In this document: in pieces, positions 48,874 to 60,864 of the stretch | How the letters are laid out: each line of letters starts with the position of its first letter | Position numbering within the stretch: the first letter of the stretch is position 1 | Notes under the pieces: model-generated | The model's input: the letters and a program-made list of their open reading frames with translations, nothing else | Database searches by the model: none | What the model was told of the DNA's origin: nothing | Program-made: the position numbers and the translations under genes | Source: Ornithodoros turicata | Lineage: Eukaryota; Arthropoda; Arachnida; Ixodida; Argasidae | Length of the DNA stretch: 64,000 bases | Reading direction: 5' to 3' | Assembly (NCBI RefSeq): GCF_037126465.1 | Contig: NW_026999477.1 | Location: forward strand, 1 to 64,000

Positions 48874-49254
48874 TTCCAGTTAATAGGCATGCATATGTAC
48901 GCTACAGGAAGAAAATTATTTATTGAGAATGCACTACTGTTGATCACACTCGTGCAGCTGTAGGTTTACCTTCGGCCTCTTGGAACTCTTTTTTTTAGTT
49001 GCCTTAGCTGCAGGAGGAGTGTTATCGAGCATGTCAACTACTTGCAGAAATATTGACGTATTTAAGATTATGACACAGTTTGAAGGGTTTCAATTCAGGA
49101 AATTTGCAGTGGCAGGGCCTGCCAGAGTGAAACCTACTGAATATTTTATGGTGTCGAAGTGGCAGTTCCTCCAGGATAGGAATATCTTAGATGGGAGCAA
49201 AAAGCTTGAAATTAACAAAGTGTTGTTTGCATTAAGCAATTTGTAATACACTGA
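48874..49254 (+). other. Unrecognised; open frame 48980-49246
   Basis: An 88-codon frame has no motif I recognise and does not resemble the neighbouring LINE fragments. Confidence 0.25.
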
Positions 49255-50560
49255 ACACATAGGCAGCAAAACAAAAATTTAAAATTCAGCATGTATGAAA
49301 ATTGGGTGCAACAAATTTGCATAGTGTACGTGTACATTGTCAATCCTGAGATATATATTGTCATTGCAGGGAGGTCACAAAACAATAAATGTATTGTTTT
49401 GTCACTTCCCTGCACATTCATTGTATCTTGAAATGCGTATATGCCAGAATAAATGTTGAACTTGAAAAATGTATATTCTCTTCATTCATAGAGCATAACA
49501 TCACTTATCTTCTTTACAAAAGCATAGCGTGTTACATCTTTGTCACGCAGAACGCACAACCAAGAAAGCCATCTTCCATTAAATATCACGTTTCAGACAT
49601 GATTCAGTTGGTATCATTTCATAGACGGTACACCAGGGCTCGAGTTTCAAGCTCCAAATCGTCATGTTGCAGTTTGGAAACCGTACATGTGTAGTGCAAG
49701 AGAGCCCTCGCACATTAAAATGTAAGATGGGAGTCACCGTTACTGAAAAGTAACTCCTATGAGAGAGTCTGATGCTGCAGAAAAGTGTGCAAACTGCGGA
49801 AAGTGTCATAGAAGATCTTCAGAAATCGTGCCTGGTTTCACGGCAGTGCTACCACACTCCCTTTTAGATGACGATGATAATGATTGGAGTTTCAGATGTG
49901 CAGCTGCATTTTTTGCAACGTGCTCCTCCTGCTTCTCTGGCTACTCATGTTGTTTACATCTACTGTTGATCACATTCATTTATCACATATTATATTCTTA
50001 TATATTATTGTTATATTATCACATATTTGATCACATTAAATTTAAAATTTAGCATATATGAGAAAATATCAGGATGGAAGTTGCTATTCATTGCTCATTC
50101 CAACCTAAAATTGAGTGCTACAAATTTAGGGAGCGTACCTGATCATTGTCATTCCTAAAATATATATTGCCATTGTAGCAAGGTCACAAAACAATAAATG
50201 TAGCCTTTTGCGACCTCCCTGCACGTTCATTGTATCCTGAAACGCATAAGTGCAAGAAATAAATCTTGAACTTGAATAAACTTGATGTTGTATAAACTTG
50301 ACATAAGACGTTGAATAATATAATGAATGATATAAAATATTGAATAAACTTGAACTCGTATATTCTCTTTACTCATCATCAGTGATCTTCATTACAAAAG
50401 CATATCGTGTTAGACTTTTTTGTTTGCGTTTCACAGACTGGGTACACGAGGGCCAAAAATGACAAAATCACAACTGTTTCAAGCTCCAAATAGTCCTGTT
50501 GCAATTTGAAGACCATATGTGGAGCTGCATTTTTTCGAACATGCTCCACATAACAAGCAT
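49255..50560. repeat. Tandem segmental duplication, unit ~780 bp
   Basis: Landmarks occur twice in the same order and orientation: TTTAAAATT, ATATATATTG, GGTCACAAAACAATAAATGTA, TATTCTCTT, ACAAAAGCATA and TTTCAAGCTCCAAAT, at about 49275-49665 and 50040-50490. The copies are clearly diverged. No function is assigned. Confidence 0.7.
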
Positions 50561-51577
50561 GACAAACTTTTCTCACGCTGCAGTTGTATCCAACAAAAGC
50601 ATATGAGCGCTGGAGAAGGACATTCAGTTTGGCACAACCGCGCCTGCAAATAATCAGAACAAATAAAGGAAGAAGCAAACAAACATAGAAGGGCTGTACT
50701 TCAAAAAGAGATAAGTCCTGTGTCTCAAGGAGGTGTTACCACTTTCTAAGTAACTTAATTGATTAAGCTTACATCACTATACCTGATTAACTGTCCTAAA
50801 GAGTGTGATCTAATTGCGTGAAGTAATTATTTGGGCTGCTTCGGTGTGTCCATATTTGCGAGGCAAAGCACCGCTGTCGTTTACTAAGAGACTCGTGCTA
50901 AGGCGATGCTTGATATAAATCATACTAAACGCATACACGGCTAAAACAACGGCTGTGATTCTACAGAACGATCTCTTTCTGCCATGCGAGTATATCTCTT
51001 CCCGGACCGTTCTTTATGAAACAATTTTTGTCCAGAACGCAGTACGGGATATTATATACATGGTTGTTGTTAACCTCAAGTCGTTTCTTATTGAAATATT
51101 GGCTGGGAAACGTGCTGTAGTACAATCCCCAGCGCTGCACTGCAGTGACGGTCTAGTTTCGGAATGCAAAACATAACGTAATTAAGAATCGAACGGCAGG
51201 ACACCTGTGAAACACTGTTAGGATACATCAGTATACTGGCACCTTACAAAATTGTGTGATGACAAACAACGACAAATGCTTGCGGCGCAATAAATACTCA
51301 CAATCTCTGTTGCCTCCCATTGTTTTCTATGGGCGCACACAGCACTTTAGGGCCCACCAACATGGCGGCCCGAAGGCACGCCTCTCCCCCACGAGCCCCT
51401 CTCCCATGCGCGATCCAGCCTTTATACATAGAGATCAGTGGGCTTACCCTTCCAAGAAGCGAAGCCAACAGAATCGAGACTGAAATTAGCAGAAGCAGCT
51501 CACGACGCAGAAATCACATTCTCCTTTGTTCTCCATCCGAGCGAGCACCGTGGAACGGTTCTGTTGCAACTTGCAAT
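50561..51577. other. Unrecognised; fragment related to the 1.4-kb dispersed repeat
   Basis: The minus strand at about 51350-51440 (CCACTGATCTCTATG, then AAAGGCTGGATCGCG, then GGCCGCCATGTTGG) resembles the first ~100 bp of the dispersed repeats at 47456 and 59484. The rest is unrecognised. Confidence 0.4.
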
Positions 51578-53299
51578 TAGAGGTGCGCGCCGTGGGCATT
51601 TTTTTCGGCGGCGGCGTAGAGCACGTTGAAGGCCCGGCGGCGTCAGCGGCGTCACGCCGATGCTGTCATATCGGCGTGCGCCCCGTGGGCTGTCAATATA
51701 TTATCTTCTCCAAAGGGGACGCACGAACACCTCAGAGCGGGGGTATTTTCTCCATCATATTCAACGCGATTGTGCAGTATTTACTGTACCTTGCACCAAA
51801 CAAGCGCGTCAGCACTGGATAGTATTATGAAAGAAAACCGAACACACAAAGGAACATTAGGAGATAGTAAAGCACTTCAAGAAGGTCGTCGACCAAGAAC
51901 TTCGACTGGGCGCGTTACGTGCGCGTTAAGCGCTGGAGAAAACAACATAGCTAGATAATCAGAACGTCGAGCCATCCCTTTAATGGCAACTACACGTAAC
52001 AGTTATAGCGAGGGCTGATCGAATGTTCACAGGACGGCGACGCGTGAAAGCGCTGTCCACTGATCCAGTGGCTCTTTTTGGGAAACCACATAAATATGCG
52101 AACGTTAGCAAACGATATGACATAAGGCGCACCCACCACGTCACTGAACAGTATTTTTGCAGAGGCTGTAGTTATCGTGAATAAATACTGTAAAATCATT
52201 TAATTTCGCAGCCCTAAATTTTCGCGAATCGAGTAGGGATATATTCGCAACAACTAAATTTCGCGCACTCCACGAGTTCCTCGAATTTTCTCGATTCGCA
52301 AAATTCGCGAAAATTAAGGTCTCGTGAAATTAAAGGGTTTTACGGTATAAACTTGTCCAGAACGAATGGGTTGAGCCTGCCATGCTTCGCGCGCATTACA
52401 AGCCCCGCAATTTCGCGATTGAAAACACCCTCTCTGACTGTGTGCTTTTCGCCGGCACACACAAAATGCACTATTTGCTACGCACTTTTCGAGCGCAGAA
52501 AGAGCGACGGGCAATCCACGTGAGAGGATCAAGTGCTTTGGAGCGATCGAGCTGATTGGTGTAGGCGCTAATCTGTTTGTCAGATAGACCCCTTTCCAAC
52601 CCAGATAAGGCGAAAGTCGCGTCATTTCTGCGCTCGGAAATGGCGTACTTCTTGTTTCGGCTCATTTGCATAGCGACATTCAGCGTCGGATATTTCAACA
52701 CACGTGCGCGTTTAAGAATTTCTTAAACATGGTATGGCTTTCAACGATGAGTATCTTCCGTTCTGCTATCCCGTTTTTAAGCAAAATTCCTTAATTACAG
52801 AATTAATGATCTTATAGTTACATACTTTCTTCGAGATAATATTCGCATGACCAACTCAAAAGCGGCATGTATTTCGTCCCGCTATTTTTTTAACAAAAAT
52901 TCTGTGACGAATAAAAAACAAAACACCCTGTATATGGATAATGACCAGCGCTATGGTGTTGGTGGATGACCGGCAAACAACCTGCAAGAATTGAATGACA
53001 AGTTGCACATATGTACAAGACTATGAAACGAAACTCTAAAGCATAAACAGCATATCAGGAGATGAAATTGTCACTGCTAAAAACACCACAAATGAAGCCT
53101 GGAACCTAAGATGAAACAAACAAGATATTAGGTATGGGAGATATTCGTTTATAGAAAGTGGATCAAAATGGGCACATTATACAGCCGCGCCGATTTTTCA
53201 ACATCGGCGGCGGCGGCGCGCCGACAGTTTTGGTACGGCGACGACGGCGAGGCCCCGACCTCCGGCGGCGGCGCTTCGGTGCGGCGGCGCACACCTCTA
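51578..53299. mobile_element. Possible hAT-like element with GC-rich subterminal repeats
   Basis: The ends TAGAGGTGCGCGCCG / CGGCGCACACCTCTA are near-perfect inverted repeats of the same TAGAG type as the element at 46570. Both subterminal zones are rich in GGCGGCG. The flanking 8-mers (CTTGCAAT / CACTTGGG) do not match, so the two ends may belong to different insertions or the locus may be rearranged. A smaller MITE is nested inside. Confidence 0.45.
52187..52350. mobile_element. ~160-bp MITE with TACTGTAAAA-type ends
   Basis: The left end TACTGTAAAATCATTTAATTT matches the right end inverted (ACCGTAAAACCCTTTAATTT on the other strand). The interior has AAATTTTCGCGAA words in both orientations, forming an extended hairpin. 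Confidence 0.75.
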
Positions 53300-54125
53300 C
53301 ACTTGGGTGGCCCGCTTCGGCGCGCCCGCTATGATTACCACCGACAGAGGCCGCCAGTTCACCTCCCGTCTGTTCACAGAGATGTGCCGTTTTCTCGGTT
53401 CCCAACATCGACAGACGACGGCTTATCACCCTTGCGCCAATGGCCTAGTGGAACGACTCCACCGCACTCTGAAGACCGCCCTTCGCGCACATGACGACCC
53501 CAGCCACTGGGTGGAACGCCTATCCCTAATTCTCCTTGGCGTCAGGGCTGCCGTCAAGACAGCCGCGCCTGTCTCACCTGCTGAGCTCGTACATGGAGCG
53601 CCGTTAAGACTACCAGGAGAATTCTTTGACCATGCAACTCCTGCCCAACCCGCTCCTGACCTTCTTGACTACGCCACACGCCTGCAGTCGTACTGTGCTG
53701 ACTTGCGACCACTGCCCACACGGTTCTCTTCCGCCCGTCCCGTCTTCATTCATCCGACAATTCATTCCGCAACATATGTGTTTCTGCGGCACGACGTGGT
53801 TCGTAAACCGCTCCAACCCCCGTACGACGGCCCTTTTCCCGTCCACTCTCGTCAAGCGAAGACCATCACCATTAGGCTTCCTCATCGGCTCGAAGTGGTC
53901 TCGGTGGACCGTGTGAAGCCTGCCTTTTTGGCTGCCATCACTCCGGTGCCCGAACTTTCTCGCGCCTCGTCCCCCTGCCCGCCTGCACCGGTCCATCCGC
54001 CACGTTCGGTGCATTGGGCACCCGGCCCACCTACTGTCCGTCTCATCCCTCGCCGGCTTACGGTCCAGGTGGCGGGGGGGGGGGTACATGTAGCTGACGA
54101 CGATGCTAGGCCACGCCCCTCGTGA
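53300..54125 (+). pseudogene. Ty3/gypsy integrase, C-terminal fragment
   Basis: The frame reads WVARFGAPAMITTDRGRQF at its start and HPCANGLVERLHRTLK further on, giving the second Asp and the Glu of the integrase triad with exactly 35 residues between (D-35-E). A C-terminal region with PYDGPFPV and VSVDRVKPAFL follows. The first catalytic Asp, the zinc finger and all upstream pol domains are missing. The fragment begins exactly at the transposon end at 53299 and stops at 54125. Confidence 0.88.
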
Positions 54126-54452
54126 CCAGCCAAGCTCATCGGGCACGCATCATCATTCTTCCACCCGCGTTCATTCAGGACGCGCTCTTGCCCAGTAAAC
54201 TGGCTATTCTTCCTGCTGCCTGTTCTCGACTCCTTTTCTCACGTCGCGACATCATCTTTCAATGCCGCTAGCACAAAAAGTGACCACCAGTGGGAGGAGC
54301 TCACGAGCATGCACGTCACTGCGACGTCACAATGTGACGTAGATGAAAACTCCCTGCAGTTGTCTTAGGATTTATGTGCAATCGTTCGTCGGGGAGCTTC
54401 GCTGAAAGGCAGGGACTCAAGCATTCCATCGCAGGATCATTTATTTGCGACC
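54126..54452. other. Nothing recognised
   Basis: Sequence between the gypsy fragment and the LINE. It may include residual LTR, but no boundary is visible. Confidence 0.3.
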
Positions 54453-55500
54453 ATGTCTCGCGGTACTCGAACCAAGAATGCACAATGCGGCAGGCCTCTC
54501 TCCGTGAGAGGAACCGTCGTAGGGCCTGTAGAAAACTCTTGCTGGAAATGTCCTTGGACAGCTCGAGTTTCCTACGAGCCCTACGACGTAGTTGAAGGAC
54601 GTCGCTTGTGGCATTATACCTCATCCATAGCTGCGGAACTCTACGCCATACTTTTCTTTCTGCAGCACAGCGTTCCATTCCCCCACCCCAGGGAATCGGG
54701 TGGTCTTTACTGACTCAGCATCTGCGCTGCAAGCAATTGAAAATTCTAGCATACGAGGCTTCTCCGCATCGTTGGTTATGGATGTGTTAACGTCTTACAA
54801 CCTTGTCTACGAAGCAGGACATAGGTTCGCTCTCCAATGGGTTCCAGCCCTGTGCGGTGTCCAAAGCAATGATCTGGCTGACAGCACCGCCGAAGCAGCT
54901 CTCTCGTCTCGGGGACGGACGCGTATTACGCTGTTGAGAGGAGATCGGCGATCCATACTTCGACGCCTCGTGACTCCTCTGGCTACCCGCCAAAGGACCG
55001 CTGACATACTACCCCCGCCATGCTGAGCAGAGTTGACCCAGCGCTCGCTTTCCGCATGCCAGCACATATCTCTCGGCAAGATGCCACATTAGTTCATCGA
55101 ATGCGCCTCGATATGGCTTTCACAGCACAGTGTCCCTACCGTTTGAGACAAGTCGCCTCTCCCCACTGCAGTCACCGCGGTGCTGTTGAAGATCTCGAGT
55201 ACATTCTTCTCCATTCTCCACATTAGCAATTTTCCCGATCCGCACTCTCCGCATCCCTCAACAAGCTATACTCCCACCCCCATCTCTCACAAAATTGCTT
55301 GACCCCTGGCCCCATTCAGCTCACCAACGCTCTGCCCTCAAGGCGCTCTTCGCCTTTCTGGACGCCACAAGATTTCGTTCCTTATTGTGACGGGACTCAT
55401 TATTTCATTCCCCGCTTCACCTCCAGCAACGGGGTAGAGTGTCGCCCCCTGGCGATGAAACTCCGCACCCATCATCTTGAAATAAAGTTTTTGTTGTTTG
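54453..55500 (+). pseudogene. LINE with RNase H domain, 3' part, broken
   Basis: Plus-strand frames carry RNase H blocks: SSIAAELYAI (catalytic Glu) near 54620, then after a frame change VFTDSASALQAI (catalytic Asp) near 54705 and WVPALCGVQSNDLADSTAEAA near 54840-54900. In working copies the last block reads WVP-H-CG-x2-GN; here the His is Leu and the Gly is Ser. A C-terminal region and a 3' UTR ending CATCTTGAAATAAAGTTTT follow. Frameshifts make it inactive. Confidence 0.8.
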
Positions 55501-56029
55501 TCTTAGAATTCTGTGTCAAAGGTTAGATACGATCTAGGTGAAATTAAAACACATTTCATGGTAAAGTATGCAAGCTTGTTTGCAAATTTTGCAGCTTGCT
55601 CTCAAAAGCCCGTCCAGGAGTCGTCAACACGTTCTGTGTATGGTGTCACGCCCAGTTCACCTCGAAGGCGGGCCGTAGCAGCTACCGTTCACTCCCGTTG
55701 TTAATATAGAATATCTCTTCTATTTGAACCATCTTAAACTTCATATTTCACAGAGTGAATAATTTAGTACGGGATAACAAATTCAAAATGATCGTCGGGC
55801 CCGTCAAATATACTTTCTTGGTCCTTTTAAGATGCCGCAGGACAGCTCTGGAAACATTAAAAACACGTGACCAATTTACTCTTCATATGCCAGTGCAATC
55901 AAAAGTCACGCCAAGAATTTTGACGTCTGGTCTCACTGGGACACGGAAAGGAGCCCCACAGGAAGGCTGCAGGATTAAAAAGCAGTGCTGCACTTTTTGA
56001 TCTATTCAGTCTTGCCCCTGAAACAGCTC
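55501..56029. other. Nothing recognised
   Basis: A plus-strand frame at 55755-56000 has no recognisable domain. Confidence 0.3.
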
Positions 56030-57000
56030 CCTTCAAACTCCTTCTGAACAGGCCCTAGGGAACACTCGCCAGAAGGGATCACATAGATGTCATCCACGTA
56101 CGAAAAAAAAACGAGGTGGAGGGCATCCATTGGGCAGTGTCAGTGTAAGAGGGAGCGAACACAGTCTCTCGAGTAAAGAGATGATGGCGATGGCGTACAA
56201 GGTGGGAGAGAGAGGACATCCTTGACCGACCCCCCAAGTTACACCAAGGAGCAGCGACAGGCCGCCAGTGACAGAGAGAACACTAGTAGCGGCCCTACAC
56301 AAGGTTTCCACATAGAATACCCAAGCATTGGCGTACCCTTATGCCCTCAGCCGAGAAAAGAGGTATGCGCGTCGCACACGAACAAATGCCTTGGATTAAT
56401 CGAAGGATGCCAGCACAGAGGGGGAATGATCACTATTAATCTAGTGGCTAGCATCCCGAGGAGCGATTCTATGAAGGTCTGAGGACATGCCGGTGACGGA
56501 ACATGCTTGTCAAGGATGTAACACCTTCTCCAACAGAGGTGAAACGCGCAACAGAAGAGTTGTAGCTAGGGTCTTAGAATTGCTGTCAGTAAAGTAACCG
56601 GACGATAAGTACCTATAGGTCCACTTTTCTTTACTTCTCTTTGCACAGGAGGACAACAACACCAATCCGCATGCTAGAGCATAGCAACATTTGAGCAAAG
56701 CGGGTGTTAAAAACCCGTGTCATGCAAGAAACTATTACACCCTAGAAGCAACTGCAGAACTCAACTGGGATGTCGCCAATGCCAGCGCACTTTTCCGTTC
56801 GCCATTGAGGAGATGAGCGCAAGAACTTCATTTTGCGTGAGCGGCCCTGAGCCAACATGTCCCATTTGTGACGTCGGCAGTGGACACTCTAGGCTGACAG
56901 CAGACCCGTCATGAGATGACCCCTGATAAAGGACAGCGCAGGGGCGATGAAGAACATCGTGCAGAGAGTCCCTCACCAAGGCCTTTGGATACACTAAAGA
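56030..57000 (-). pseudogene. LINE reverse transcriptase fragment
   Basis: On the minus strand frames contain the GVGQGCPLSPTLYAI block of LINE reverse transcriptases (about 56220) and the catalytic YVDD near 56095, which is offset by a frameshift in an A-run. Upstream blocks include LATTLLLRVSPLLEKVLHP (about 56515-56570) and ALISSMANGKV near 56800. Endonuclease and 3' end were not found here. Several frame changes show that it is inactive. Confidence 0.75.
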
Positions 57001-57289
57001 AGCCGTAAACAGGTATAAAAGGTGCTCATTTCTCTGGGTTATTATTGCAACTTCGGCAGTGCAAGCTCCTTGTAATTACTAGATTTCAAAACCAAAAGGT
57101 GCTCGCATGCGGATGAAATATTCGCTGCACTGTTTCGCATTTTAGCTCCCCCCCTGCGCTCTAACTCCACGTCATTTTGATGTGGCACTTTCCTCACCAA
57201 TTACGGTCAAGGGTTCCACGTATGATTCAATTCCACTTGGAGAAATGGACTAGAGGAAAGGGAGTCTTCTATTCAATAGTCATATCTAT

Positions 57290-57517
57290 TCAATAGTCAT
57301 ATAGCACAGTCTGATATTTAAAAACAAAGGTATTTAGTTTACGCATCATACGCGCACTACGTCTCACGCACAGTAGCACGCAGCACGCCGCGATCGCGAA
57401 TAGATATCCAGCACTACAGTTCCGGAATCTTAGGTAGGAGCGCGATGGGTCGTCTTCGTCATCTTCGAATGGTTCTGACGAGGGCGCTGCCGTACTTTGG
57501 TTGGAGTCACGCGGCAT
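57290..57517 (-). CDS. Possible signal-anchor exon
   Basis: An ATG at 57517 opens 75 codons with a short polar, acidic N terminus (FEDDEDDPSRSY), then a strongly hydrophobic segment (AGYLFAIAACCVLLCV) followed by a basic RRSAR. This is the layout of a type II membrane protein's first exon, as in neprilysin-type peptidases. No catalytic part is in the window and the donor site is uncertain, so a chance frame is possible. Confidence 0.3.
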   Translation of the reverse strand: MPRDSNQSTAAPSSEPFEDDEDDPSRSYLRFRNCSAGYLFAIAACCVLLCVRRSARMMRKLNTFVFKYQTVLYDY

Positions 57518-57530
57518 CGCGTCTCCAGCT

Positions 57531-57605
57531 TGCCTGGTACTGTGGTTAGCGTGCTGGCCATGTCACGCATGAGGAACCCGAGTTCGAACCGCGTCCAACG
57601 ACAGC
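57531..57605 (+). mobile_element. tRNA-derived SINE head
   Basis: An A-box-like TGGTACTGTGGTTAGCG and a B box (GAGTTCGAACC) lie about 35 bp apart, without a good acceptor stem. A SINE remnant is likelier than a tRNA gene. Confidence 0.45.
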
Positions 57606-59483
57606 AGCCCATCTGCTGACGTTTGCTCCAAGCGAAAATGTCGGAGATATCATGACGCTGAATTTCAGAACCGCGGAGCGCAGACTCAAGTTCCATAGAA
57701 AACAAACGAAGCACTCCGCCTTACAGCCATAGAAATCATAAGGAGAGAGGCTAGAAGAAAAGCTAGGAGAGAGAGAGTGATGGGGAAGAGCAAAGGTATT
57801 TGTACGGGGCCGAGACCCTCTCCCAATGTCCAAGTCCGGGAGGCGCATTGATAGAGATTCTGGATTCAGTCGGATTTGCCACAGCATTTCCAAGTGTGAA
57901 GATCGGGTGCATTCCGTGCAATTATATCCAATTCAATGCAAGTCGCTTCCGCTGGGCTCCGTGTGCCACGCCCTGTGCGAAGTGTATTTGTTTTGTCTGT
58001 CATCACCTGTGCGTTTGAATTGTTTAGGGAACGAGTGTCGTACGGTTTAAACCCTGCGCTGCGACATGAAAGAGCGGCGCAGAGAACTCGTAGGAGTCAC
58101 CGTTCGTAAGGCGCTAGGCCTACCGTATCGATCACGGCGGTCCACATGTTGAGATACTCTTCTCCGCTGGCTTGGTTTCTAGTTATTATGAGAGCCCTAT
58201 GCTCACAGCTGATAATGAAGCGCGTTTATTGGCTGGTAATTTGAAACGTCATGTTCGAAGCTCGGCCCCGCGATTGGACGGCAAAAGGCTACGTAGCCAT
58301 ATGACGTACGCATGATGGAAAGAGGCGCGCTGGCTACTCATCTTTGAAAGTTCAGTTATATGGGTCATTGCGAGCTGGTATGAACCGAACGAAATGTATA
58401 TTTGCGTATTATGACCAGAGTTTTCTTTTACGGAGTCCCATTAGATGCGAAATGTTCGGCGGCCTGGTTATGGTCGATCGTTTTAAGAAATGGAGATTAA
58501 TTCAGAGTTTCTCCATTCTTTCGAGGAGATAAATGTCTTGAAGCAATTGAGACAGGAGAGAGACCGAAACATTTGTACTGTTTTTTGTTTTTGTTTTTGT
58601 ATTGTTGACTGATTAGATCAGTCACAAAATTAGTGAGCCATCTTCTTATCTTTTAGCCTACCACTCCCTATATCCTGTTGTACTGTTTTTGTATTTCTAC
58701 TGTTGACTCGTCTTTTACGAACTTCGAAATTTTGAAATGTTACTGCGAATATCGCTATAAGAACTGAGTTGAAGATCGACCACGGCTCCATATAATCACT
58801 AGCAGTTATCCAAATTTGCCGGTGTCACATAAGCTTTAAGAAGGAAAGTGTTCGCCACTCCCGACGCTATGCGGCACGCAGCGGTGACGACAACGACGAT
58901 TCAGTTTTAAAACCATAGAGTTAATATAGGAAGACGCTAGAGAACGTACTTGGCGCGCCGTCAATGGTATTCTCCTAGCCCCGAGCGTGACCTCCCGGGC
59001 GCAGCCATCCGTTGGTCATGGACAGTGTTAGTGGACGAATTTCTACCCCTTAACTACTGCGGAGCTGCTCCATTTGTTGCCAACCCTGTGTAGCCACGTG
59101 GGAAACAAACGGGGAAACAAGCCGATGGAGGGAATAACGCCCAGCGTAGGAAGCGAGGCAACCCGTGTAATTACGTTGAGTGCGTACCAACCTTCGCAAC
59201 ACGTGCAGAATTCAGTAGTGCTACCGGAATCGCAAGGTAAACGTTGTCATATGAAACGTGAATCATATTTTATCTATGAGATTACATGCGACACCGCCAT
59301 CCCTTCGCTTTCGAATAACACACATGAAGATATGCTTACCGCCTATGGCGTGTTGAAGTGGCGTTTGTATGCCTTGCGAGTGAAATCAATAAATCGTTAT
59401 CCATCGTAACAAATGTAGGCACGTATTTCCGAAGACAACAATAGTCCAAAGATGAATACACACAGTAAACCGACACGTCCGTG
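57606..59483. other. Nothing recognised
   Basis: Short frames on both strands. I see no domain or repeat boundary that I can support. Confidence 0.35.
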
Positions 59484-60864
59484 CCACTGATCTCGATTGT
59501 AAAAGGCTGGATCGCGGATAGGGAGCGCGAGCGTGCGGCAACCGGCCGCCATCTTACTGTACCCAAAACAGTCGCTGCAGCGATCATGGCAACTTCTTGC
59601 AATTACGCTCGTACCAACCGTACCGGCAAGGATACAGGGCCAAAATTTCTACAGGTGAGTCATTCTTTATCGAGGAATAAATAGGCGTCCATTTTGTACA
59701 TTTATTTGACAATTACGAAGTGTTTTTTCCCCAGAACCAGCACTGGGTGCAAGTTGTTTGATCGCTCTTCCGAGGTTCAATCGAACACACTTCCATTTTA
59801 CCCGGCAAATACAGTTTGAGTGCATAATTTGCTGGAGAGAACATGTTACACTACACTGATAGTGTCGTCATCAATATGGGCGAGCACTGGAGCGCTTTTC
59901 TGCATGCATTGCTAGCACGGTACACGGCGTTCTCTACGGAAGCAAGTGCACAGTCATTTCTTTGAATCACTTTCGCGCACAAGTTCAGTATTACGACGTA
60001 ATGAGACCAAGAGAGTCAATCTTTTTCATGTATTGGTATTGTTTTGTGCCTTGGTTTGATTTGTGACAAAGAATCCTACGTAACGGTGCTGTGGTGTGAC
60101 TTATGGATACCGCCTTTGTGTCTGAGCTATGTTGTAAGCTTGTTGCGATAATAATAATTTTTATTGATAATTAATAATGTTAATAATAATTTGTAGCTGT
60201 GTTTAAGGCAAAAGTGGTCTCTCAATACAGGTTTCCTCACGGGGGCTACCCAGAGGATCGTCTGTGCAGTGTGATGCGATCGAGCTTGCAGATAAGTATC
60301 ATGTGTTCCTCATCCACGGGTTCCTACTTTATGGGGAGGAATCACCTCAGTGCACGCACTGTGGTGAGCCTCTCTCAATTTTGCACATTCTCTCTACATG
60401 TTCACATCATGGATCACATCACTTCAGAGAGTTTTATATGCACCTTAGGCCCCTTCACCCAGCATTGTCTTGGTGATGAAGCTATAATTCTTTTTAAAAC
60501 AGCGTTTAAACGTTGCAATTTCTAAAAGATATCGGGATTGTAAACCCCGTTTTAAACTGATGTTTTAAACATTTATGCAATGCTTTTGCTAAACAACATA
60601 TTTATTTTTAACTAGTTGCATCCTAACCAGTGTTCTCTCCTTCACAGCTGCCTCGACATACTCAAGAAATGGGTGCAAAACCTGAGCAGTGCCCACAAAC
60701 TTCGAGCACCGCAGCACCTCCAAAAAGTAAAAGCATATGTGTCACATGAGATTTTTAAAGGTATTCATAGTATATAATACCTTGTATTAACTGTTGTAGA
60801 TCTAGCCCACCTCTACAGTATACACCCTCAGGAATTAAAACTTGTTGGGGAACTGCGATCATTG
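59484..60864 (+). mobile_element. Dispersed repeat, copy 2 (~1.4 kb)
   Basis: It is collinear with 47456-48873 from CCACTGATCTCGATTG to AAACTTGTTGGGGAACTG. The short ATG frame (MATSCNYARTNRTGK) and its donor-like ACAG|GTGAGT are both kept, as is the cysteine motif segment CTHCGEPLSILHIL near 60350. The right end abuts the BEL/Pao fragment. Confidence 0.78.

Noticed and set aside
51578..53299. Firm hAT call for the TAGAGGTG-ended segment
   Set aside because: Terminal repeats fit, but the flanking 8-mers do not match; listed only as possible.
53610..54146. 178-codon minus-strand frame
   Set aside because: It is antisense to the integrase fragment, which has clear catalytic motifs on the plus strand.
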